Assembly: GCF_007713735.2 (NCBI RefSeq)
Contig: NZ_VMNW02000018.1
Coordinates: 62,001-126,000 of the forward strand
Direction of reading: 5' to 3'
DNA: 64,000 nucleotides
DNA from: Amycolatopsis acidicola
GTDB taxonomy: Bacteria > Actinomycetota > Actinomycetes > Mycobacteriales > Pseudonocardiaceae
Part shown: one piece after another, positions 58,155-64,000 of the stretch
How the letters are laid out: every line of letters starts with the position of its first letter
Numbering within the stretch: position 1 is the first letter of the stretch
Notes under the pieces: model-generated
Seen by the model: only the letters and a program-made list of their open reading frames with translations
Told to the model about the DNA's origin: nothing
Databases searched by the model: none
Program-made: the position numbers and the translations under genes

Positions 58155-58808
58155 GTGACCGACGAAGTGAAAGCCCCGCCGCCCCGCTCACGACGGCTGC
58201 CGAGAGCCGTGCGCGAGCGCCAGATCCTGGACGCCGCGGTCGAGGTGTTCTCACGGCACGGTTACCACTCGGCCTCGATGGACGAGATCTCCGATGTGGC
58301 CGGTGTTTCCAAGCCGATGATCTACTCCTACCTCGGTGCCAAAGAGGATCTGTTCGCCAAGTGCATCCGGCGCGAGGCGAACCGGCTGCTGGAGGCCGTG
58401 CGCACCGGGGTGCGCTCCGAACTCCCACCCGACATGCAGCTGTGGCACGGGTTGCGCGCGTTCTACCGCTTCGTCGCCGAGTACCGCGACTCGTGGACGG
58501 TGCTGCACCGCCAGGCCCTCACCGTCGGCGGCCAGTTCGCGAGCGAGATCAACCTGTTGCGCAGCAAGGCGATCGACATGGTCGCCGCGCTGGTGGTCAC
58601 CGCGGGCACGAAGAAGGGGCTCGGCCAGGTGGCCGAGTTCTCCGGGCCCGCGCTCGCCGTCTCGCTCGTCGGTGCCGCGGAATCGCTTGCGGACTGGTGG
58701 CTGGACCATTCCGACGTCTCCGACGGCGTGCTCGCGTCGTGGCTGATGAACCTGGTCTGGCTCGGGTTCAACGACCTGGTCGAAGGGCAGGTCTGGCGGC
58801 CTAGCTGA
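58155..58808 (+). CDS. TetR-family regulator in the fatty-acid gene cluster
   Basis: A 217-residue regulator: RAVRERQILDAAVEVFSRHGYHSASMDEISDVAGVSKPMIYSYLGAKEDLFAKC, then a ligand-binding helical domain. GTG 58155 is 6 nt after TAGCGT (58143-58148). From memory the gene sits where Rv0238 sits in mycobacteria, near fabG4 and fadA2. It may control the SCP2 gene and the MaoC-FabG4/FadA2 genes; this is inferred from position. It overlaps the MaoC gene end by 8 nt. Confidence 0.9.
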   Translation: MTDEVKAPPPRSRRLPRAVRERQILDAAVEVFSRHGYHSASMDEISDVAGVSKPMIYSYLGAKEDLFAKCIRREANRLLEAVRTGVRSELPPDMQLWHGLRAFYRFVAEYRDSWTVLHRQALTVGGQFASEINLLRSKAIDMVAALVVTAGTKKGLGQVAEFSGPALAVSLVGAAESLADWWLDHSDVSDGVLASWLMNLVWLGFNDLVEGQVWRPS

Positions 58809-59631
58809 TCGTGCCCTCCAGGTGTGGCTTGGGTTTCCGGGCGTTCCACAGTTCGAAGGCCCAGCCGCCATCGGTGTTCCGCCACGACGTGAAGGCGACC
58901 TTCGCCGGCAGCAGCACCGGAAGTTTGAACCGCACGTCGACGGTATAGGTATCAGGCAGCCTGCCTTCGAAAGCGGCGAGCACCCGCGCCTTGGTCCACA
59001 TCCCGTGCGCGATCGCCGAAGGAAAGCCGAACAGCTTCGCGGTCAACGGGTGCAGATGGATCGGGTTACGGTCGCCCGAGACCTCGGCGTAGCGGCGGCC
59101 GATGTCGCCGGGGACGCGCCAGATCGCGTTCGGACGCGGCGCGGCGAGCTGCCTGCCGGGCGAAGACCCCGAGCCGCCACCGCGTCGCAGGTACGTGCTC
59201 ACCTCCGACCAGACCACACCGTCCTCAGTGGACAGTTCACTCAGGACGTCGAACTGTCGGCCCTTCTCGTGCGGGCGCAGGTTCTCCGCCCGCACCCGCA
59301 CACTGAGCTTTTCGTCCAGGCGCACCGGGCGGTGCTGGGTGATCCGGTTGGCCACGTGCACCATGCCCAGCAACGGGAACGGGAAGTCCTGCTGCGTCAT
59401 CAACGCCATCTGCAGCGGGAAGGCGAGCATGTGCGGGTACGTCACCGGCAGCTCGTCGGTGAGCCGGAACTCGCAGACCTGGTTGTAGGCGGCGAGGTGC
59501 ACCGGGTCGATGTCGATCCCGGTACGCAGGCATTCGGTGTCCGGCAAGGACTTTCCCTCGCCGTGGGGCAGGAGTGCCCTGGCATACAACGGCGCGAGCC
59601 GCGGCGCGTCGTGCAGTTCCCTGGTCGTCAT
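58801..59631 (-). CDS. MaoC-like (R)-specific 3-hydroxyacyl dehydratase (HtdX-like)
   Basis: About 276 residues with two hot-dog folds. The second carries the hydratase-2 motif YAEVSGDRNPIHLHPLTAKLFGFPSAIAHGMW with catalytic Asp and His. It would dehydrate 3-hydroxyacyl-CoA or ACP. The ATG overlaps the fabG4 stop (ATGA), so the two act in sequence: ketoreduction then dehydration. From memory it equals HtdX (Rv0241c). Confidence 0.92.
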   Translation of the reverse strand: MTTRELHDAPRLAPLYARALLPHGEGKSLPDTECLRTGIDIDPVHLAAYNQVCEFRLTDELPVTYPHMLAFPLQMALMTQQDFPFPLLGMVHVANRITQHRPVRLDEKLSVRVRAENLRPHEKGRQFDVLSELSTEDGVVWSEVSTYLRRGGGSGSSPGRQLAAPRPNAIWRVPGDIGRRYAEVSGDRNPIHLHPLTAKLFGFPSAIAHGMWTKARVLAAFEGRLPDTYTVDVRFKLPVLLPAKVAFTSWRNTDGGWAFELWNARKPKPHLEGTIS

Positions 59632-60977
59632 CACGCCCCCAGCAGTGCCTGGCCGCACACCCGGACGACGTTGCCGTTGACCGCGGCGGAAGCCGGATTC
59701 GCATACCAGGCAATGGTTTCCGCGACGTCCACCGGCAGCCCGCCCTGGCCGAGGCTGGACAACCGGCGCCCGGCCTCGCGGATGAAGAGCGGGATCGCGG
59801 CGGTCATCTGCGTTTCGATGAACCCGGGCGCGACGGCGTTGATCGTGCCGCCGTATTCGGCCAGCTTCGGCGCGGTGTCGTCGATCATGCCGATCACGCC
59901 GGCCTTGCTGGTGGCGTAGTTGGTCTGGCCGACGTTGCCCGCGATACCGGCCATCGAGGACACCCCGATGATCCGGCCGTTGTCCCGCAACACCTTGTCC
60001 GCCAGCAGTTTGTCGTTCACCGCGAGCTGCGCGGCGAGGTTCACGGTGAGCACCGAGTCCCAGCCGCTCTCGGTGAGGTTGCCGAGCGTCTTGTCCCGGG
60101 TGATGCCCGCGTTGTGCACCACGACGTCCACGCCGCCGTGCCGTTCCTTGAGGTATGCGGCGAGCTTCTCCGGCGCGTCGGCGGCCGTGATGTCCAGCTG
60201 CAGCGCGGAACCGCCGACCTTGTTCGCCACGGCGGAAAGGTCCGCGCCCTGCGCGGGGATGTCGAGGGCGACCACGTGCGCACCGTCGCGGGCGAAGACC
60301 TCCGCGATGGACGCGCCGATGCCGCGCGAGGCACCCGTCACCAGCGCGACCTTGCCCGCCAACGGTTTCTCCCAGTCCTCGGGCACCGGCGCGGTGAGAA
60401 CCCCTTGTGTGCCAACACGGATCACCTGCGCGTCGACGAACGCGGACTTGGCCGAGAGCACGAAGCGCACGGTGGACTCGGCGGCTTCCTCGGCCCCCGG
60501 CGCGACGTAGACGAGCTGCGCCGTGGCACCGCGCTTGAGCTCCTTGCCGACCGAACGGACGAACCCTTCCAGCGCGCGCTGGGCGATCCGCTCGCGGCCC
60601 TCGGCCAGCTCCGGCGGGGTGCCCACGACGAGCACGCGGCCGCAGCCGCCGATCTTGCGGATGACCGGGTGGAAGAAGAGGTACATCTCGCGCAGCTGCT
60701 TCGGGTCGGTGATCCCGCTCGCGTCGAACACGAGCGCGCCGTACCGCTGCCCATCGGCCGGGGTGGACAGCACCTCGATACCGGCGTCCGCGAGCTGCGC
60801 CTTCAGCGACTTCTCGAGCCTTCCGCCGGGCGCGGCGCCGAGAAGTGCGGGACCATCGAGTGCGGGCTGGCCTGGCCGGTAACGGCGCAGCGTGACGGGG
60901 TTGGGCAGACCGAGCTTGGGCACCAGGAACTTCCCCACCGGGGTCCTGGTGAACTGCTGGTAGCGGTCGGCCATCAC
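59631..60977 (-). CDS. FabG4-like long 3-oxoacyl reductase
   Basis: The 448-residue protein has a degenerate N-terminal flavodoxin/Rossmann half (about 1-205) and an active C-terminal SDR half: KVALVTGASRGIGASIAEVFARDG, NAGITRDKTLGNLTESGWD, Ser in GVSSMAGIAGN, and NYATSKAGVIGM with catalytic Tyr and Lys. It matches the high-molecular-weight FabG4 (Rv0242c), which reduces 3-oxoacyl-CoA with NADH. AAGGAG lies 6 nt before ATG 60977. It is divergent from the thiolase gene across a palindromic operator. Confidence 0.94.
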   Translation of the reverse strand: MMADRYQQFTRTPVGKFLVPKLGLPNPVTLRRYRPGQPALDGPALLGAAPGGRLEKSLKAQLADAGIEVLSTPADGQRYGALVFDASGITDPKQLREMYLFFHPVIRKIGGCGRVLVVGTPPELAEGRERIAQRALEGFVRSVGKELKRGATAQLVYVAPGAEEAAESTVRFVLSAKSAFVDAQVIRVGTQGVLTAPVPEDWEKPLAGKVALVTGASRGIGASIAEVFARDGAHVVALDIPAQGADLSAVANKVGGSALQLDITAADAPEKLAAYLKERHGGVDVVVHNAGITRDKTLGNLTESGWDSVLTVNLAAQLAVNDKLLADKVLRDNGRIIGVSSMAGIAGNVGQTNYATSKAGVIGMIDDTAPKLAEYGGTINAVAPGFIETQMTAAIPLFIREAGRRLSSLGQGGLPVDVAETIAWYANPASAAVNGNVVRVCGQALLGA

Positions 60978-60996
60978 GTTCTCCTTGCGTCGCCTT

Positions 60997-61014
60997 ACCT
61001 ACTCACGAGTAGGT
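60997..61014. promoter_or_regulatory. palindromic operator between fabG4 and fadA2
   Basis: ACCTACTC-AC-GAGTAGGT is a perfect 8-bp inverted repeat with 2-bp centre. The -10 box TACACT of the thiolase gene (61015-61020) directly abuts it. One regulator dimer here could control both genes. Confidence 0.7.
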
Positions 61015-61059
61015 TACACTGTCCACAGAGTTCCACCATTCGCAGCGGGAGGAAAACCC

Positions 61060-62331
61060 ATGGACGTCCGCAGGGTCGCGATCATCGGCGGCAACCGCAT
61101 CCCGTTCGCGCGCTCGAACGGCCCGTACGCCGGCGCGTCCAACCAGGACATGCTGACCGCCGCGGTCGACGGCCTGGTCAGCCGGTTCTCCCTGCAGGGT
61201 GAGCGGATCGGCGAGCTGGCCGCGGGTGCGGTGCTCAAGCACGCGCGCGACTTCAACCTCGCGCGCGAGGTCGTGCTGGGCAGCAAGCTCGCACCGGAGA
61301 CACCCGCGTCGGACGTCCAGATGGCGTGTGGCACCGGGCTGCAGGCGATCGTCAACGTGGCGAACAAGATCGCGCTCGGGCAGGTCGACTCGGCGATCGC
61401 GGGCGGCGTCGACACCACCTCGGACGCGCCGCTGGCGGTGAACGACGACCTGCGCCGCATCCTGGTCCGGCTGAACTCGGCGAAGTCCCTGGGCGAGCGG
61501 CTGCGGTTGCTGACCAAACTGCGCCCCGGTCAGATCGTGCCCGAGATCCCGCGCAATGCCGAGCCGCGCACCGGGCTGTCGATGGGCGAGCACGCGGCGC
61601 TGACCGCGAAGGAATGGGACATCAGCCGCGAGGCGCAGGACGAGCTGGCGGCGGCCAGCCACCAGCGGCTGGCCGCGGCGTACGAGCGCGGGTTCTTCGA
61701 CGACCTGCTCACGCCGTACCTGAAGCTCTCGCGGGACCAGAACCTGCGCGGCGACTCCACGGCGGAGAAGCTCGCCAAGCTCAAGCCGGTGTTCGGCGGC
61801 CCCGACGGCACGATGACGGCGGGCAACTCCACGCCGCTGACCGACGGCGCGTCCACGGTCCTGCTCGCCACCGAGGAGTGGGCGAACGAGCGGCGGCTGC
61901 CGGTGCAGGCGTACCTGACGTTCTCGCAGACCGCGGCCGTGGACTACGTGCATGGCGGCGAGGGCCTGCTGATGGCGCCCGCGTACGCGGTGCCGCGGAT
62001 GCTCGCCAAGGCCGGATTGTCCTTGCAGGACTTCGATTTCTACGAGATCCACGAGGCGTTCGCGTCGCAGGTGCTGGCCACGTTGAAGGCGTGGGAGGAC
62101 GCGGGCTTCGCCAAGGAGAAGCTCGGCCTGGACGCCCCGCTCGGCTCGATCGACCGCGCGAAGCTGAACGTGAACGGCTCCTCGCTCGCGGCGGGCCACC
62201 CGTTCGCCGCCACCGGCGGCCGGATCGTGGCCACCCTGGCCAAACTCCTCGCCGAGAAGGGATCCGGCCGCGGCCTGATCTCGATCTGCGCCGCGGGCGG
62301 CCAGGGCATCACCGCGATTTTGGAGAAGTAG
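61060..62331 (+). CDS. FadA2-like acetyl-CoA acetyltransferase (thiolase)
   Basis: A 423-residue thiolase that splits or forms 3-oxoacyl-CoA. It begins VRRVAIIGGNRIPFARSNGPY and has the nucleophile loop VQMACGTGLQAIVNVANKIA, DFYEIHEAFASQVLATLKAW with the active His, NVNGSSLAAGHPFAATGGRIV and the second Cys in SICAAGGQGITAI. GGGAGG lies 7 nt before ATG 61060. From memory it equals FadA2 (Rv0243). A T-tailed terminator follows. Confidence 0.94.
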   Translation: MDVRRVAIIGGNRIPFARSNGPYAGASNQDMLTAAVDGLVSRFSLQGERIGELAAGAVLKHARDFNLAREVVLGSKLAPETPASDVQMACGTGLQAIVNVANKIALGQVDSAIAGGVDTTSDAPLAVNDDLRRILVRLNSAKSLGERLRLLTKLRPGQIVPEIPRNAEPRTGLSMGEHAALTAKEWDISREAQDELAAASHQRLAAAYERGFFDDLLTPYLKLSRDQNLRGDSTAEKLAKLKPVFGGPDGTMTAGNSTPLTDGASTVLLATEEWANERRLPVQAYLTFSQTAAVDYVHGGEGLLMAPAYAVPRMLAKAGLSLQDFDFYEIHEAFASQVLATLKAWEDAGFAKEKLGLDAPLGSIDRAKLNVNGSSLAAGHPFAATGGRIVATLAKLLAEKGSGRGLISICAAGGQGITAILEK

Positions 62332-62337
62332 CGCAGC

Positions 62338-62376
62338 AAAAGGCCCGCGCGGCACGCTCTGCCGCGCGGGCTTTTT
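62338..62376. terminator. bidirectional terminator after fadA2
   Basis: GCCCGCGCGGCA/TGCCGCGCGGGC pairs perfectly over 12 bp with a 5-nt loop, flanked by AAAA and TTTTT. It separates the convergent thiolase and DoxX genes. Confidence 0.9.
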
Positions 62377-62427
62377 CGTGCCTCAGCCCGGGGGACTCGA
62401 CGCGCACGGCCCCAGCTGGTTCGCGCC

Positions 62428-62931
62428 TCAGCCCGGCAGCTTGTCGCGGGCGGCCTCGGCTGTTTCGTGGACCTGCTTGTTCGCCTTCTTCGCCGCGCGG
62501 CGGGCGCGCCAGCCGAGCGACGGTTTGCCCTCCGTGTCCGCGGCGGCGATCAGCAGGCCGCCCGCCAGGCCGGCGTTCTTCAGGAAGTGGATGATCTGCT
62601 GCTGCTTCTCGTCCTCCTTGGCCTCCCAGAACGGGTGGCCGGCAACGGTGGTCGGGACGAGGCTGCCGATCAGCGCCAGCGCGGACAGCCGCGGGAACTT
62701 GCCGAGCGCGAACAGGCTGCCGGCGGCGATCTTCACCCCGGCGTCGATCCGGACGAGGGTCAGCGCGTCGGTCGGCACCGCGTCCGGCAGGTTGTCCTGC
62801 TGCTGGCCGATCGTCTTGTCCAGCAACGGCTTCGCCACTTCAGCGTGCCCTTCGGCCTGGCGCAGCGCGTTGATCCCGCCGTAGATGAAGATCGACGCGA
62901 GCAGGGGTCGGGCCAGTCGACGCAAGATCAC
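62428..62931 (-). CDS. DoxX-family membrane protein
   Basis: The 167-residue protein has four helices with the DoxX pattern: ARPLLASIFIYGGINALRQAEGHAEVAKPL, LVRIDAGVKIAAGSLFALGK, FPRLSALALIGSLVPTTVAGHPFW and FLKNAGLAGGLLIAAADT. It ends in a basic helix. DoxX-like proteins are linked to thiol and redox stress complexes in mycobacteria, unproven here. The last 12 bp of the gene (GCCTCAGCCCGG) occur again 48 bp downstream. Confidence 0.9.
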   Translation of the reverse strand: MILRRLARPLLASIFIYGGINALRQAEGHAEVAKPLLDKTIGQQQDNLPDAVPTDALTLVRIDAGVKIAAGSLFALGKFPRLSALALIGSLVPTTVAGHPFWEAKEDEKQQQIIHFLKNAGLAGGLLIAAADTEGKPSLGWRARRAAKKANKQVHETAEAARDKLPG

Positions 62932-63113
62932 GATCTCCGCCTTCCTCGGTAGCGAGCCTTACGCCATGGAAGTTACCCACTATCGGCCTTCTTCAAAGCT
63001 CTAAAGCTCTATTGCTCGGTTGCTAGATTTCGCTATACGACGATAGCGACACGCCGATCGGGAAGTCTGGGCAAATATCTCCTCAGCGCTAGAAAGCCCG
63101 ATACCGTCTTAGG
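62932..63113. promoter_or_regulatory. AT-rich control region with inverted repeat
   Basis: This 182-nt region is clearly AT-richer than its flanks. AAAGCTCT occurs twice (62994-63010). TCGCTAT-ACGACG-ATAGCGA (63030-63049) is a perfect 7-bp inverted repeat about 65 bp before the ATPase start. TACCGT (63102-63107) is the -10 box, 6 nt before GTG 63114. Confidence 0.55.
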
Positions 63114-64000
63114 GTGGATCCCATCCGCAACCCCTTCGCGCCTGGCGCCGGGCAGCGGCCACCCGAACTGGCCGGACGGGAACGCGAGCTGCAAGCGTTC
63201 GAGGTGGTGCTGCAGCGGGTCGCGCGCGGAAAACCCGAGCGCAGTCTCATCCTCACCGGGCTGCGCGGGGTCGGAAAAACCGTCCTCCTCGGCGAGCTGC
63301 GCTCGATGGCGGTCAAGCACGGCTGGGGCGCGGGCAAGATCGAGGCCCGGCCGGACGCCGAGCTGCGCCGCCCGCTCTCGGCCGCTCTGCACCGCGCGAT
63401 CCGCGATCTCGCAGTGCGCCACCGGGCACCGGACAGGGTCGAGGAAGTGCTCGGCGTACTCAAGGCTTTCGCCTTACGTGCCAACAAACCCGACGCGAAA
63501 CTGCGCGACCGCTGGCAGCCGGGGATCGATGTGCCCGCCGCGCAGGGCAGGGCCGATTCGGGCGACATCGAGATCGACCTCGTCGAGCTGTTCACCGACG
63601 TGGCCGAGCTGGCCGCGGACGTGGGCACGGGCGCGGTGCTGCTCATCGACGAAATGCAGGACCTCAAGACGCCGGACGTTTCGGCGTTGTGCGCCGCCTG
63701 CCACGAGCTGTCCCAGTCCGGCGCGCCGCTCGTCGTGGTGGGCGCCGGACTGCCCCACGTGCCGGCAGTGTTGTCGGCATCGAAGTCCTACTCAGAACGC
63801 CTCTTCCGCTACGCCCGGATCGACAGGCTCGACCGCGGCGACGCCGACCGCGCGGTGCTGGCACCGATCGAACGCGAGGAGGCGGGGATAGAGCCCGAGG
63901 CGCTCGACGCGTTGTTCGACGCCTCCGGCGGCTATCCGTATTTCATCCAGGCGTACGCGAAAGCAGCCTGGGACGCGGCGCCGGCGGACCCGATCACGAT
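63114..64000 (+). CDS. AAA-family ATPase (ORC/Cdc6-like), cut by window end
   Basis: The first 295 residues are present and no stop is reached. It begins with DPIRNPFAPGAGQRPPELAGRERELQAFE, Walker A GLRGVGKTVLL (about 53-63), Walker B VLLIDEMQDL (about 180-189), and FDASGGYPYFIQAYAKAAW, the pattern of AAA_16/Orc1-like ATPases. Many such proteins in actinomycetes have a C-terminal winged helix. Possible roles are DNA binding, defence or regulation; nothing here decides. GTG 63114 lies 6 nt after TACCGT, so it looks leaderless. Confidence 0.9.
   Translation, partial: MDPIRNPFAPGAGQRPPELAGRERELQAFEVVLQRVARGKPERSLILTGLRGVGKTVLLGELRSMAVKHGWGAGKIEARPDAELRRPLSAALHRAIRDLAVRHRAPDRVEEVLGVLKAFALRANKPDAKLRDRWQPGIDVPAAQGRADSGDIEIDLVELFTDVAELAADVGTGAVLLIDEMQDLKTPDVSALCAACHELSQSGAPLVVVGAGLPHVPAVLSASKSYSERLFRYARIDRLDRGDADRAVLAPIEREEAGIEPEALDALFDASGGYPYFIQAYAKAAWDAAPADPIT

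Noticed and set aside
62379-62438. Repeat of GCCTCAGCCCGG at the DoxX gene end and 48 bp downstream
   Set aside because: A 12-bp GC-rich repeat is too short to call a duplication or attachment site without comparison.
1-64000. tRNA or rRNA genes, CRISPR arrays, transposases, integrases, prophage genes
   Set aside because: Looked for on both strands by eye; none seen.

Overview
The window is about 64 kb of very GC-rich chromosomal DNA with dense, mostly short-spaced genes on both strands, strong third-position GC and many GTG starts. Mycothiol synthase, a GlnR-type orphan regulator, an LmeA-like lipoprotein-glycan protein, a WhiJ-like XRE/DUF397 module, an RsiG-like anti-sigma protein and a mycothiol/mycobacterial style gene order all point to a filamentous actinomycete, most likely a member of the Pseudonocardiales (Amycolatopsis-like). 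From memory, not from a search, the order purL ... SCP-like, purF, purM, DUF3073, ygfZ, class IV aminotransferase, nitrobindin-like, DUF1416, rhodanese, thioredoxin, lmeA, glnR, mshD, pst/pstB, phoU, LCP matches Mycobacterium tuberculosis Rv0803-Rv0822c, and the fabG4/fadA2/htdX/fadE5-like genes match Rv0238-Rv0244c. I saw no tRNA, rRNA, CRISPR array, insertion sequence or prophage: this is core chromosome with small accessory insertions.

Layout. 1-7.4 kb: tail of an unknown gene, an asymmetric two-subunit ABC exporter, purL, and a pentapeptide protein next to a GNAT acetyltransferase that is divergent from an XRE-cupin regulator. 8-13.2 kb: a Pro/Gln-rich membrane protein, two paralogous secreted GH25 lysozymes, a type VII secretion-associated protein, an SCP-like protein and a DUF574 methyltransferase. 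13.3-15 kb: the XRE(DUF5753)/DUF397 module with a striking CACGTG repeat array. 15.1-18.2 kb: purF, purM, arfB. 18.2-24.7 kb: VanZ, an oxidoreductase, 3-hydroxyacyl-CoA dehydrogenase, DUF3073, an unknown protein, rsiG-like, ygfZ and an aminodeoxychorismate-lyase-like gene. 24.7-30.1 kb: a pxpC-pxpB-nitrobindin operon headed by a 32-residue membrane protein, and a sulfur operon (DUF4395, rhodanese, DUF1416) preceded by a cysteine-containing leader peptide, then thioredoxin and lmeA. 30.3-45 kb: glnR, mshD, pstSCAB, an EamA exporter, a small alarmone synthetase, phoU, an LCP ligase with a long repetitive tail, a diguanylate cyclase, and a secreted 5'-nucleotidase. 45-57.6 kb: DNA glycosylase, LuxR regulator, FadE5-like acyl-CoA dehydrogenase, ArsR/SRPBCC pair, small membrane and secreted proteins, VanW, GroES-like, a TetR-controlled membrane protein and an NHLRC2-like thioredoxin/propeller protein. 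57.5-62.9 kb: lipid genes (SCP2, TetR, MaoC, FabG4, FadA2) and DoxX. 63.1 kb-end: an AAA ATPase cut by the window edge.

Three systems tie genes together. (1) Phosphate: tandem 11-bp repeats resembling PHO boxes lie before pstS, phoU and the 5'-nucleotidase. (2) c-di-GMP: an RsiG-like protein carrying two copies of the known c-di-GMP-binding helix motif and, 19 kb away, a diguanylate cyclase without the usual inhibitory site. (3) Expression style: about twenty genes start exactly 6-7 nt after a TANNNT box, that is, they appear to be leaderless, including five back-to-back divergent pairs and the sulfur-operon leader peptide.
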